Notes: generated by a model not told the origin, from the letters alone. 64,000 nucleotides of DNA from Desulfatitalea tepidiphila (GCF_001293685.1 NZ_BCAG01000001.1:62001-126000); one strand, 5' to 3'. Shown: positions 34,394 to 43,177, numbered from the stretch's first letter. Translations and numbers: made by a program.

Positions 34394-35625
34394 AGGAACT
34401 GCTCTCCTTTGGCCAGGCAATCGCACAGGGCACCGTAGATGTCACACAGTTTTTCCCGGCTTGGACCGGCGCCTGCGGCCCTGCTGATACGCCGGGCCAG
34501 GCACCCCTTGGCTAAGATGCTTTCGAGAGCCCGGTTCAAATCCGGATCGACTGTTTGCGTCGACAGGGTCGTTTCGGCCAGGTGCTGCCAGATCTCCCTG
34601 GCCTGGACCTTTGAGGGCGGCATGCCCACGGCCTGTAAAAAGTCTTTGTCCTCGATGACGGTTTGGTCGGCTTCGCGGATGACGCGAAGGAATAGGTCGG
34701 CCAGCGGCCGGGTTGCCATCGCCTTGAGACGTTCCAGCGACACCCAACGCTCGTCGCACAGGGCCTTGAGGGCGGCCGCGATCAGGGCGGCGGCGGCCAG
34801 GTCGGCCCTCGGGCACTCCTGGATGTCGAGGACCCGGATCTCGATGGCGCCGCGGTCGAAACGGGAGATGGCGCCCCGGGAGTTGAGGAATTCATGTTGC
34901 AGGGTACCGTCGGGATCGAAGGGGGCGATATCGGCGTACATGCGCTGGAAGATCTGTCGTTCATAATCCGCCCGGGTGTAGACCGGCTCGGGCACGATGC
35001 TGCCCGCGATCGAGGGAATGCGCTCGGCGTTGTGACGGTAGACCTCCATGCGGGCGTCCATGTAACCGGTCGGGCGGCCGTCGAGGATCGGCGAGGCGGC
35101 GGTCAGGGCCGGCATGACGGGCAGCAGGAGGCGGATGGCGGCGTGCAGCCGGGCGAATTCATCGTCGCCGTGAAAGGGCAGGTTGATGTGCATGCTCTGC
35201 AGGTTGGACCAGCCGTGTCCCTTGCAGCCGAAGATGCGATCGTAGGCTTCGTAGACCGGACTGTACTCGTGGGGCCACAGCACGGTTTCGCGTTGGGGGT
35301 CCATCCAGGGATGGCAGGCCGTGGGCATGAGCCTGGCGTCCATCGGAAGCAACAGGCCATTGATCCGATCGAGATGGCGTTCGAAGGTGCGGTGCAGGCC
35401 GGCCAGGGTGGGGACCGGTCCGTTGGTCTTGAGTTCGATCACGTGCAGCACCAGTTCGTTGGACCAGGCCAGCGGCCCCAGCTCGATCTCCGAGACGATA
35501 TTCCCGGCCGCGGCCATCAAGACCCGATCGGCAACGGGCCGCACGCATAGGTCCCGGCGATCCACGATCATGTATTCGAGCTCGATGCCCATGGCGTCGA
35601 ACAGGTGCAGGGGGGTATCGTTCAT
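34390..35625 (-). CDS. GCS2-family glutamate-cysteine ligase-like carboxylate-amine ligase
   Basis: 411 residues. It has the GCS2 pattern: GIELEYMIVD at the N-terminus (metal-binding Glu), then SEIELGPLAWSNELVLHVIELKT, SMHINLP, and the terminal FDRGAIEIRVLD. Such enzymes make a gamma- or alpha-glutamyl amide with ATP (YbdK/EgtA type). It overlaps the RimK-like gene upstream by 4 bases and the FGase gene downstream by 4 bases, so the three are translated together. Confidence 0.85.
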   Translation of the reverse strand: MNDTPLHLFDAMGIELEYMIVDRRDLCVRPVADRVLMAAAGNIVSEIELGPLAWSNELVLHVIELKTNGPVPTLAGLHRTFERHLDRINGLLLPMDARLMPTACHPWMDPQRETVLWPHEYSPVYEAYDRIFGCKGHGWSNLQSMHINLPFHGDDEFARLHAAIRLLLPVMPALTAASPILDGRPTGYMDARMEVYRHNAERIPSIAGSIVPEPVYTRADYERQIFQRMYADIAPFDPDGTLQHEFLNSRGAISRFDRGAIEIRVLDIQECPRADLAAAALIAAALKALCDERWVSLERLKAMATRPLADLFLRVIREADQTVIEDKDFLQAVGMPPSKVQAREIWQHLAETTLSTQTVDPDLNRALESILAKGCLARRISRAAGAGPSREKLCDIYGALCDCLAKGEQFL

Positions 35626-37091
35626 GCGTTGCGGCTTCCCGATGTGCGCATCTCGATGCGTTTCAAAAAGACCTCCATGATGCGGGTGTAGAGCTCATCT
35701 TGGAGTACGTCGTCCTCGTAGCCCGCATCGATATTGGGGTTGTCGTTGACTTCGATGACCATGGCCGTTTTACCCACCTGTTTGAGATCCACGCCGTAGA
35801 GGCCGTCGCCGATGAGGTTGGCGGCCTTGAGAGCGGTCTTCACCACCACCGATGGGGCCTTGGCCACGGGCAGGGTCTCCACTTTGCCGTAAATTTCCCG
35901 GCCGCCCTTGTCCTTGCGTACGATCTGCCAGTGGTTGCCGGCCATGTAATATTTACAGGCGAACAGGGGCTTGCGGTCCAGGATGCCGATGCGCCAGTCG
36001 AATTGCGAGGGCAGGTAGGCCTGGGCGATGACCAGTTCCGATTTCTTGAGCAGCTGCCGGGTCTGTTCCAGCATGGCCGCCTCGTCCTCGGCGCGCACCA
36101 CCCCCTGGGAAAAGGCGCTGTCCGGCTGTTTGAGGATGCACGGGTAACTGATTTCCGGCAGGATCTGTTCGAGGTTCTTGCTGTGTACGATGTGGGTCTG
36201 GGGGGTGGGGATTTTCGAGCGCCGCAGCAGTTCGGCCAGGTACACCTTGTTCGAGCAGCGCAGGATCGATTCCGGGTCGTCGATGACCACCAGGCCTTCG
36301 GCCACGGCCTTGCGGGCCAATCGGTAGGTGTGGTGATCCACGTTGGTGGTTTCGCGAATAAAGAGGGCATCGAACTCGAAGAGCCGGTTGGAGTCCTCCT
36401 TGGTGATCAGCTCTGTGCCGATGCCTAGTTCGTCGGCGGCTTTGATGAATCGTTTGAGGGCCCGGGCATCGGACGGCGGGCGCTGCTCGGCCGGATCGTA
36501 TAAGATGGCCATGTCGTAGCGGGAGATGGAGCGCTTGGGGATATAGAGCTTCTTGCCGGCGAAATACTCCGAGGCTACCGATTCGGCAAAGGCGCGCTCT
36601 TCGACCGGGATCTCCTTGACGGTCAGCGGCGAGACGTTGGAGAGCTGCCAGTTGTTGTAGAAACCGAAGTCGGCCCTTAAAAACGGCGCCGGAAAATATT
36701 TGAAGAGCCGTGATGCGATCTGCTCGAAGCGTTTGTCCGTGCACTTGCCGAAGTAGATATTGATCGATAGCTTTTGCGGGTCTTCGGATGTGAAAATTTT
36801 TTGAAGGAGTTCGCTCTGTTCTTCGGATACCAGCCGGATGATGCCCATGGATTTGATGTCCTGGATGGTGGTGATGTTGGGTACCGGCTTGTGGTTCCGC
36901 GCCTCGGCCAGCAGGCTGACATAGTAGCCGATGCTCTGATAGCGATAGGAGCGGCAGATATTAAAGACTTTGACGCCTTTCAGGGCGGCATAGGATGAGT
37001 CGGACAGATAGGTGCGGGCGGCGACGGGTTCCACATCACTGAAATTGAGGGGGCACTCTTCCGGGTTTTCGATGACCACGAGAACGGTCAC
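35622..37091 (-). CDS. RimK-like ATP-grasp ligase
   Basis: 489 residues. A distinct N-terminal domain (about 1-270) precedes an ATP-grasp fold (about 280-470) with ISYPCILKQPDSAFSQGV (nucleotide Lys), the LPSQFDWRIGILD segment and VIEVNDNPNID (metal-binding Glu/Asn). RimK-type enzymes add an amino acid, often Glu, to a carboxylate of a peptide or protein. It is the second gene of the C39/RimK/GCS2/FGase unit, beginning 19 bases after the C39 gene. The long N-terminus is typical of the RimK-like branch found with these partners. Confidence 0.85.
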   Translation of the reverse strand: MTVLVVIENPEECPLNFSDVEPVAARTYLSDSSYAALKGVKVFNICRSYRYQSIGYYVSLLAEARNHKPVPNITTIQDIKSMGIIRLVSEEQSELLQKIFTSEDPQKLSINIYFGKCTDKRFEQIASRLFKYFPAPFLRADFGFYNNWQLSNVSPLTVKEIPVEERAFAESVASEYFAGKKLYIPKRSISRYDMAILYDPAEQRPPSDARALKRFIKAADELGIGTELITKEDSNRLFEFDALFIRETTNVDHHTYRLARKAVAEGLVVIDDPESILRCSNKVYLAELLRRSKIPTPQTHIVHSKNLEQILPEISYPCILKQPDSAFSQGVVRAEDEAAMLEQTRQLLKKSELVIAQAYLPSQFDWRIGILDRKPLFACKYYMAGNHWQIVRKDKGGREIYGKVETLPVAKAPSVVVKTALKAANLIGDGLYGVDLKQVGKTAMVIEVNDNPNIDAGYEDDVLQDELYTRIMEVFLKRIEMRTSGSRNA

Positions 37092-37110
37092 TTTGATTTC
37101 CTCCTTGGGC

Positions 37111-37824
37111 TTACCCCTTTTTGGGGGTGACGACCAGCAGATTGGCGTCGTAGGTGAGGATGCCCAACATGATGGCGCACACCAGCCGGTTCAAGCGCAC
37201 CGGGTAGATCTGGCTTTCGCTGAGGGGGTTGGGCAGCAAGGGATCGGCCACCAGGGCCGTGCGGGTGTTCATGCTGTAGCCGCACAGAACGACAAAATGG
37301 CCCGTCGGCTCCCCTTTGATATCGTCATAGACCATTTTGCGGCCCACCGCGACCTCCCGTGCCGTGCGATAAAGGTAGGTGGCAGACAGCCCGGTCAATA
37401 TCGGTACGCCTCGCTTGAGAAGGCCGCGGATGAGGCTGGCGGTCATGTCCTCGAAGCGGATGGTTCCGCCCATGCGCAGAAAATCGAGGTAGGCTTTACT
37501 GGCCGACCTGATTTTGGGATGGACTTTGGTGCGCATCTGGCGTTGGAGCCGTTCGCCCATCTCCCTGGGACTCATTTTGAACCAGGTGGGATCGAACACC
37601 TCCAGGTTGTAGGTGTAGAGCTTGGCCCGGTACCCGCGCTGCAGGGCGTGGCAACCCATGAGCACGGCCAGGGTACCGCCGCCTTTGAGCTGCTTGACTT
37701 CGCGGATCACCTGCTTGAGCGGGATGTCGTCTTCATAGTAGTTGTAGACGGCCTGGAGGCAGGTGGGACCGCAGGTGGTGTCGTCGGGTTGAGCCAAAAT
37801 TTCAAATTGCAGCTGGGTGTCCAT
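37111..37824 (-). CDS. C39-like papain-fold cysteine peptidase (cytoplasmic)
   Basis: 237 residues. It has the papain-like triad pattern of family C39: DDTTCGPTCLQAVYNYY with Cys near 18, GHFVVLCGY with His, and VADPLLP with Asp. It lacks signal peptide and membrane segments, unlike C39 domains of bacteriocin exporters, so it should act in the cytoplasm. As first gene of the four-gene ligase unit it may trim or cyclise a peptide that the RimK-like and GCS2 ligases extend. Substrate unknown. Its upstream region carries the B5 repeat. Confidence 0.78.
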   Translation of the reverse strand: MDTQLQFEILAQPDDTTCGPTCLQAVYNYYEDDIPLKQVIREVKQLKGGGTLAVLMGCHALQRGYRAKLYTYNLEVFDPTWFKMSPREMGERLQRQMRTKVHPKIRSASKAYLDFLRMGGTIRFEDMTASLIRGLLKRGVPILTGLSATYLYRTAREVAVGRKMVYDDIKGEPTGHFVVLCGYSMNTRTALVADPLLPNPLSESQIYPVRLNRLVCAIMLGILTYDANLLVVTPKKG

Positions 37825-37950
37825 GTCGGCACGGGCAGGCGGTGGTAATCCATGTTTTCAAGTTGTTTCGGCGGTATAACCCCTTTTTCAACGTCACAAG
37901 CGACCATAATCTTGCCCGGTCCCAAAATCAATCGAATAATCGAGTGATCA

Positions 37951-38108
37951 GGGATTCTAACTGAGCGCGATGTATTTAACCCGGCGTGTGTGGGACAGGT
38001 GGCCAGGGCCACCCACGCCTGCCATCTCCGTTGTCATGCGATTTTTTTATCAATAAACTTTTGGGAAGTGCGCCCTTCAGTGGGAATCACATTCAGTTGG
38101 AATTGTTT
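37951..38108 (+). repeat. Family B MITE-like element, internally deleted copy (B5) in the metW 3' end
   Basis: About 158 bases, lacking the middle of the full copies. The ends are TTCTAACTGAGCG at 37955 and CATTCAGTTGGAA to 38102. The flanking 11-mers TCGAGTGATCA (37940-37950) and TCGGGTGATGA (38109-38119) match at 9 of 11 positions. It forms the last 75 bases of metW including the stop. A palindromic core (GGTGGCCAGGGCCACC) is inside. Confidence 0.85.
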
Positions 38109-38723
38109 TCGGGTGATGACAAACATCCCCACATGGGCCATCAGGTTGGTCACCGTGATGGGCAGCCGGTGCATCCATTTGCCGGCGATGAGGTAGCGCT
38201 CCTGCACGATCCGGATGTTCTGGGCGTGACAGTAGTCGAAAAAGTCGCGGATGGAGAGCACGCGGATGTTGGGGGTGTCGTACCATTCGAAAGGCAGGGC
38301 CGGCGATTTGGGAGCCCGCCCGCCGAAAAACAGCCCGCGCCGCAGCTGCCACTGGGCGAAATTGGGAAAGCCCACGACGCCATAGCGGCCGATGCGCAGC
38401 ATTTCGTTGAAGACCAGCAGGGGATTCTTGACCACCTGCAGGGTCTGGTTCAGGATCACGTAGTCGTAGGCATTGTCGGGAAAGTCGGCCAACCCCTCGT
38501 CCAGGTCGCCCTGGTAGACGTTGAGGCCGAAGGCGAGGCCTTCGATCAGTTGGTCGCCGCTGATGTCCACGCCTGTTCCGCGGATGCGGCGCTTGGCGAC
38601 CAACTCGTTGAGCAGGCTGCAATCGCCGCATCCCAGGTCCAGCACAGAGACACCCTCGGGCACCAGGGTAAGAATCACATCCCGGTCGGTGCGGCTGAGG
38701 CGGTCTACGTATTGGGCGTTCAT
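38034..38723 (-). CDS. metW: methionine biosynthesis protein MetW, with MITE-encoded C-terminal tail
   Basis: 229 residues of a SAM-dependent methyltransferase fold, with VLDLGCGDCSLL as motif I and the YDYVILNQTLQVV segment typical of MetW, which works with MetX in homoserine acylation. The start overlaps metX by 4 bases. The family usually ends near AVFxLxR; here FVITR is followed by 24 extra residues that lie wholly within the B5 repeat. Joining the two target-site copies restores Leu-Phe-Asp-stop after FVITR, so the insertion extended the protein. The enzyme core is intact. Confidence 0.88.
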   Translation of the reverse strand: MNAQYVDRLSRTDRDVILTLVPEGVSVLDLGCGDCSLLNELVAKRRIRGTGVDISGDQLIEGLAFGLNVYQGDLDEGLADFPDNAYDYVILNQTLQVVKNPLLVFNEMLRIGRYGVVGFPNFAQWQLRRGLFFGGRAPKSPALPFEWYDTPNIRVLSIRDFFDYCHAQNIRIVQERYLIAGKWMHRLPITVTNLMAHVGMFVITRKQFQLNVIPTEGRTSQKFIDKKIA

Positions 38724-39871
38724 GCGGTTATCTCCTTATCTACGGTCTTCTCCACGCCGGTGAGGAACCCGGAGACGATACGGGTCAACTTCTCCTCCTC
38801 CACCAGAAAGGCGTCGTGGCCGTAGGGCGAATCTATATCGATGAAGGACACCGGTTTGCCGCAGGAAAGCATGGCGCGGACCATCTCCTTGGTCTGACTG
38901 GTGGGAAAGAGCCAGTCGGTGCTGTAGGAGACGAACAGGCAGCGCGCCTGAACCCGCGCGAAGGCTTCTTTCAGCGGGCCGTAGGATCGTTCGATATCGA
39001 AGTAGTCCATGGCCTTGGTGATATAAAGATAGCTGTTGGCGTCGAACCGCTCGGTAAAGGCGCTGCCCTTGTGGTTGAGGTAGCTTTCGATGGCGAATTC
39101 ACTGGAGAAGTTGTAGCTCAGCCGGTTGGCCGACTGGAGCCGGCGGCCGAACTTGGCGTCCAGCAGCATTTCCGACAGGTAGGTGATGTGGCCGATCATG
39201 CGGGCCGTGGCCAGTCCCTGCTCCGGCCCCCTGCCGGTGTAGTGCCCCTCTCTCCATTCCGGATCGCGGGTGATGGCGCTTCGACCGATGCTGTTGAAGG
39301 CGATGGCCTGGGCCGAAAGGCGCGGGGCCGATGCGATGCAGATGGCCGAACGCACCATTTCCGGATAACGCAGACTCCATTCCAGCACCTGAAACCCGCC
39401 CATTGAGCCGCCGGCCATACTGTAGAGACGTTGGATACCCAAGTGGTCCAGGAGGCGCTTCTGAGCCGCGACCATGTCGCCGATGGTCACCACCGGAAAG
39501 GTGAGGCCGTAAGGATCGCCGGTGCGCGCATCGATGCTGGTCGGACCGGTCGATCCCTTGCAGCCGCCGATGATATTGGAGCAGATGACCCAGTAGCGGC
39601 GGGTGTCGAACGCCTTGCCCGGGCCGATCATGTTGTCCCACCAGCCGGTGCGGCGATCGTGGGGGTCGTGATATCCGGCCACGTGGTGGTCCCCGGAAAG
39701 GGCGTGGCAGATCAAAATGGCATTGGAGTGATCCGCGTTGGGTTCGCCATAGCTCTCGTAGACAATGTCCACCGGACCCAGCGTATAACCGGATTCGAGG
39801 ACCAGCGGATCATCCTTGCCGCCGAAGGTGAATGTCTGGGGGGTTACCCGTCCAACCGACTTGCGATCCAT
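38720..39871 (-). CDS. metX: homoserine O-acetyltransferase MetX
   Basis: 383 residues of the alpha/beta-hydrolase acyltransferase family. The nucleophile lies in AGGSMGGFQ, with NSNAILICHALSG-type N-terminal blocks, DWLFPT and PYGHDAFLVE (catalytic Asp/His). It acylates homoserine with acetyl-CoA in the cytoplasm. The start MDRKSVGRV at 39871 is preferred to 39916, which overlaps metY. It is the second gene of metY-metX-metW and is followed by metW with a 4-base overlap. Confidence 0.92.
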   Translation of the reverse strand: MDRKSVGRVTPQTFTFGGKDDPLVLESGYTLGPVDIVYESYGEPNADHSNAILICHALSGDHHVAGYHDPHDRRTGWWDNMIGPGKAFDTRRYWVICSNIIGGCKGSTGPTSIDARTGDPYGLTFPVVTIGDMVAAQKRLLDHLGIQRLYSMAGGSMGGFQVLEWSLRYPEMVRSAICIASAPRLSAQAIAFNSIGRSAITRDPEWREGHYTGRGPEQGLATARMIGHITYLSEMLLDAKFGRRLQSANRLSYNFSSEFAIESYLNHKGSAFTERFDANSYLYITKAMDYFDIERSYGPLKEAFARVQARCLFVSYSTDWLFPTSQTKEMVRAMLSCGKPVSFIDIDSPYGHDAFLVEEEKLTRIVSGFLTGVEKTVDKEITA

Positions 39872-39884
39872 ATGAATAATACCT

Positions 39885-41192
39885 TTAATCTCCCTGCAGG
39901 GTACAGCTGACGCCATGTTTCAGGGCCTGATCCAGATCTGCGATGATGTCGTCGATATCCTCGATGCCCACGCTGAGGCGGATAAAGTCGGGCGTGACGC
40001 CGGCGGCCTGCTGTTCCGCCGGGCTCAGTTGTTCATGGGTGGTGGAGGCAGGGTGGATGACCAGGCTCTTGGCATCGCCGATATTGGCCAGGTGGCTGAA
40101 GAGGTTGCAGCTTTCGATGAATTTCACGGCCGCCTGACGTCCGCCCCGGATGCCGAAGCCGACCAGCGCTCCCTGCCCCTTGGGAAGATATTTCCCTTTC
40201 AGGTCATAGGTGGGAGACGAAGGCAATCCGGGATAACGCACCCAGGCCACGCAGGGGTGCTTTTCCAGCCATTGGGCCACGGCCATCCCGTTTTCGCTGT
40301 GCCGCTGCATGCGCAGGGCCAGGGTTTCCAGTCCCTGCAGGAAAAGCCAGGCATTGAAGGGGCTGATGGCGGCGCCCATGTCGCGCAGCCCCAGCACCCG
40401 GGCACGCAGGATGAAGGTCAGGTTGCCGAAGGCATCGTGGAACTTGAGACCGTGGTAGGCCGGCTCGGGTTCCAGGAAAGCGGCGAAGCGGCCCGAAGCG
40501 GCCCAATCGAACCGGCCCGAGTCGACGATGATTCCACCGATGGAGGTGCCGTGACCACCGATGAATTTGGTGGCCGAATGGACCACAATGGCGGCACCAT
40601 ACGCGATGGGGCGGAGCAGGTAGGGTGTGGTGACCGTGTTGTCCACGACCAGCGGAATGCCGTGGGTTTGCCCGATTCTGGAGATCTTTTCGATGTCGAT
40701 GATGTCGAGCTTGGGATTGCCGATGCTCTCCACGAAAAAGGCCTTGGTGCGATCGTTGACCGCCTGCTCCCAGCCGTTCAGATCGCCCGGTGTGACATAG
40801 CGAACCCGGATGCCGAGTTTGGGCAGGGTGTGGGTGAAGAGGCTGACCGTACCCCCGTACAGATCGGTGGAGGCCACGATTTCATCACCGGCTTGAGCCA
40901 AAGTGAGAATGGTCAGGGTCGCGGCGGCCTGGCCCGAGGCCACGGCCAGGGCGCCCACACCGCCCTCCAGGGCCGCCATGCGCTGTTCGAGCACGTCGGT
41001 TGTCGGGTTCATGATGCGTGTGTAGATATTGCCGAATTTTCGCAGACCGAACAGGTCGGCCGCGTGGGTGGTGTCGTCGAACGTGTAGGAGGTGGTCTGG
41101 TAGAGCGGCACAGCGCGCGAATGGGTCTCGCTGTCCGGCGTGTGGCCGCCATGGATGGCCTGAGTGGAAAATCCCTTGTATGTCTTGGTCAT
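39885..41192 (-). CDS. metY: O-acetylhomoserine sulfhydrylase MetY
   Basis: 435 residues of the Cys/Met-metabolism PLP family. Signature segments are the start TYKGFSTQAIHGG, the PLP-binding Lys in VHSATKFIGGHG, and the SVGIEDIDDIIADLDQAL tail. It makes homocysteine from O-acetylhomoserine and sulfide, which fits a sulfide-producing organism. The ATG at 41192 has GAGGAGG 7 bases before it. A SAM-I riboswitch and terminator precede it on the same strand. Confidence 0.93.
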   Translation of the reverse strand: MTKTYKGFSTQAIHGGHTPDSETHSRAVPLYQTTSYTFDDTTHAADLFGLRKFGNIYTRIMNPTTDVLEQRMAALEGGVGALAVASGQAAATLTILTLAQAGDEIVASTDLYGGTVSLFTHTLPKLGIRVRYVTPGDLNGWEQAVNDRTKAFFVESIGNPKLDIIDIEKISRIGQTHGIPLVVDNTVTTPYLLRPIAYGAAIVVHSATKFIGGHGTSIGGIIVDSGRFDWAASGRFAAFLEPEPAYHGLKFHDAFGNLTFILRARVLGLRDMGAAISPFNAWLFLQGLETLALRMQRHSENGMAVAQWLEKHPCVAWVRYPGLPSSPTYDLKGKYLPKGQGALVGFGIRGGRQAAVKFIESCNLFSHLANIGDAKSLVIHPASTTHEQLSPAEQQAAGVTPDFIRLSVGIEDIDDIIADLDQALKHGVSCTLQGD

Positions 41193-41225
41193 GGCAATCC
41201 TCCTCGGATCGTCTGTCGGTATTAA

Positions 41226-41254
41226 AATAAAAAAACCTCTCGCGCCGGAGAGGT
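41226..41254 (-). terminator. intrinsic terminator of the SAM riboswitch leader
   Basis: On the minus strand ACCTCTCCGGCGCGAGAGGT (41254-41235) forms a hairpin followed by a run of seven T, then ATTTT. It lies between the riboswitch and metY, as expected for SAM-triggered early termination. The stem sequence GAGAGG repeats that of the riboswitch 5' side, so alternative pairing with the aptamer is possible. Confidence 0.85.
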
Positions 41255-41283
41255 CTAACATATCCCATGTTGTCTCGCCGACC

Positions 41284-41373
41284 TCATGTTTCCCTTTACG
41301 GGCTGGATTTGGCACCTTTATGGACAGGTTGCCGGGCGGTCGTCAGGCCAGTTCCCTCGCGCCTCTCAACATG
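41284..41373 (-). ncRNA. SAM-I (S-box) riboswitch upstream of metYXW
   Basis: The minus strand has P1 halves CATGTT (41373-41368) and AACATG (41289-41284). Between them are the S-box hallmarks GAGGGAACTGGCC, CCCGGCAACC and GGTGCCAAATCC. The order and spacing match the SAM-I consensus. It should stop transcription of metY-metX-metW when S-adenosylmethionine is plentiful. Confidence 0.9.
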
Positions 41374-41393
41374 ATTATGTATGTGACCGGAAT

Positions 41394-41421
41394 ATTTAAG
41401 GCATCAACTTCGAATTGTCAA
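41394..41421 (-). promoter_or_regulatory. sigma-70-type promoter for the met leader
   Basis: Minus strand TTGACA (41421-41416), 16-base spacer, TTAAAT (41399-41394), about 20 bases upstream of the riboswitch P1. The -35 is a full match and the -10 matches 4 of 6. Confidence 0.6.
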
Positions 41422-41455
41422 GCCGGGGATCAGGGCAACGAACGCGTTGTAAGGA

Positions 41456-42913
41456 TCAGCGGCCCGATTTGGCCTGGAGGAATTCCCGCGCTCTGTCCAC
41501 GAGGGCGGGTGCCCATTGGGGGGTGCCCAGCGCGTGGATGTGGGTATAGGTGGCCAATACGCGATTGTGGCACAAGCCGTCCAGGCCGTTTTTGAGCCCC
41601 TTTCCGCGCTCCATTTCGAAAGCCATGGATTCTGGGGGGCTTTCCAGAAGCTGCACCGTGGAGTAATGGAATTCGTGTCCTTTGATGGTCTGGCCGGTTT
41701 CAAAGTAAGGATTTGGGCGGGCCACCCGGGCGATGGTGTAACCGTGCCCCTGGGGCCGCTTGGAAAACCCGAAAGAGACGGGCAGCACGCCGGTCATGGG
41801 AAAGGTCCCGTCGTCGAGGACGAGTTCCCGGCCCATGTACATCAACCCGCCGCACTCGGCATAAATAGGCAGGCCTTGCTCGGCCTGGCTTTTGATCTGG
41901 TCACGGTAAGTCACATTGCGGGCCAGGCGCTGGGCGTGGGTTTCTGGAAATCCGCCGCCGATATAAAGGGCGTCTACGTCGGGCAGGTTGTCTTCGAACA
42001 GCGGGCTCGTGACCACCAGGTCCGCGCCCGCCTGAACCAGGGCATCGAGGTTTTCCGGGTAGTAGAACTGGAAGGCCGAGTCCCGGATGATGCCGATCCG
42101 CGGCCGCGGCAGGGCCGGCTCCGCATAAGTTGTTTTGGGTGTCATTGTTCTTGCGGAGCGGGTCCCTGTGCCCATGGAATCGAAGCGGCCGTGTAAGGGT
42201 ACCCCGGCGATGTCGGACAGCCGGGCCAGGTCGATATATTGTTCCGCCAGTTCGGCGATGGTGGCCACGGCGTCCTGGGCCCACTGGTGCTCGTAGGTGG
42301 GCACCAGCCCCATGTGGCGTTCGGGAAAGCTCTGTTTGCGAAGCTTGGGAACCGCTCCCACCACAGGAATGCCGCAGTGCTCCTCGATACTGGTGCGCAG
42401 GATGTTTTCATGTCTTGCGCCGGCGACGTGGTTCAGGACGACGCCCTTGATCTGCACCGCCGGGTCGAATTGGATGCAACCGGCCACCACGGCGGCCATG
42501 GTGCGAGTGGTTTTTGTAGCATCGATGCAGAGGATGACCGGCAGGCCGAGCAGTTTGGCCAGTTCGGCGGTGGAGGTCAGGCCGTCGGTGCTGATGCAGT
42601 CGTAGAGGCCGCGATTGCCCTCGATCACTGCGGCGCCGGTGCTTTGCGTGTGTCTTTGAAAAGAGTCGACAATGGTGGGGGAATCGATAAGGAAGGTGTC
42701 CAGGTTATAGCAAGGCCGGCCGGCGGCCAGAGCCAGCCAGCCGGCATCGATATAATCGGGACCCTTTTTAAAGGGTGCAACCAATACACCCCGGTTCCTG
42801 AGCGCCGCAATGATGCCGACCGAGAAAATCGTTTTTCCCGAACCGCCGCGCAAGGCAGCGACGACAAAGCCGGGGCAGCCGGCCTGGGGCCTTTGTGATG
42901 GAACCGGTATCAA
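41456..42913 (-). CDS. dsrN: cobyrinate a,c-diamide synthase-like amidase DsrN (sirohaem amidation)
   Basis: 485 residues. An N-terminal dethiobiotin-synthetase-like P-loop domain (ALRGGSGKT near residue 20) is followed by a C-terminal glutamine amidotransferase domain with the YAECGGLMYM nucleophile Cys and a KGHEFHYS His segment. In Desulfobacterota this CbiA/CobB-type gene follows dsrABD and is proposed to amidate sirohaem of DsrAB, as DsrN does in sulfur oxidisers. A role in cobalamin synthesis is an alternative. The start is a TTG at 42913, chosen by lack of a better site. Confidence 0.82.
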   Translation of the reverse strand: MIPVPSQRPQAGCPGFVVAALRGGSGKTIFSVGIIAALRNRGVLVAPFKKGPDYIDAGWLALAAGRPCYNLDTFLIDSPTIVDSFQRHTQSTGAAVIEGNRGLYDCISTDGLTSTAELAKLLGLPVILCIDATKTTRTMAAVVAGCIQFDPAVQIKGVVLNHVAGARHENILRTSIEEHCGIPVVGAVPKLRKQSFPERHMGLVPTYEHQWAQDAVATIAELAEQYIDLARLSDIAGVPLHGRFDSMGTGTRSARTMTPKTTYAEPALPRPRIGIIRDSAFQFYYPENLDALVQAGADLVVTSPLFEDNLPDVDALYIGGGFPETHAQRLARNVTYRDQIKSQAEQGLPIYAECGGLMYMGRELVLDDGTFPMTGVLPVSFGFSKRPQGHGYTIARVARPNPYFETGQTIKGHEFHYSTVQLLESPPESMAFEMERGKGLKNGLDGLCHNRVLATYTHIHALGTPQWAPALVDRAREFLQAKSGR

Positions 42914-42931
42914 TGTTGGAGTGCCGAAGGT

Positions 42932-43177
42932 CTAATCTTCGCCTTCGCTGTGGGCTTGCTTGCCAGTTCCATGCAGACCGTACATGGAGGTGCTGCCGCT
43001 GGACCAATACTCCAGAACGCCGTCCTCGACCAACTTGTTGACGATCTTCTTCGCATCCCGGGGTTTCATGTCGAGAATCTTGGAAAGATCGTTGAAGTAA
43101 AACTTCGATTTGGTCTTCAGCTTCTTGGTCAGTTGGTCAACGATTAACTGTTTCGCCTCTTCATATTCCATTGCCAT
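42932..43177 (-). CDS. dsrD: dissimilatory sulfite reductase D (DsrD)
   Basis: 81 residues of a winged-helix protein: KSKFYFNDLSKIL, PRDAKKIVNKLVEDGVLEYWSSG and the end SMYGLHG are characteristic of DsrD. The family stimulates DsrAB activity, although it was first thought to bind DNA. The next residue options are MAMEYEE or MEYEE; AAAGGGG is before the first. It lies 91 bases after dsrB, behind a strong palindrome. Confidence 0.93.
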   Translation of the reverse strand: MAMEYEEAKQLIVDQLTKKLKTKSKFYFNDLSKILDMKPRDAKKIVNKLVEDGVLEYWSSGSTSMYGLHGTGKQAHSEGED

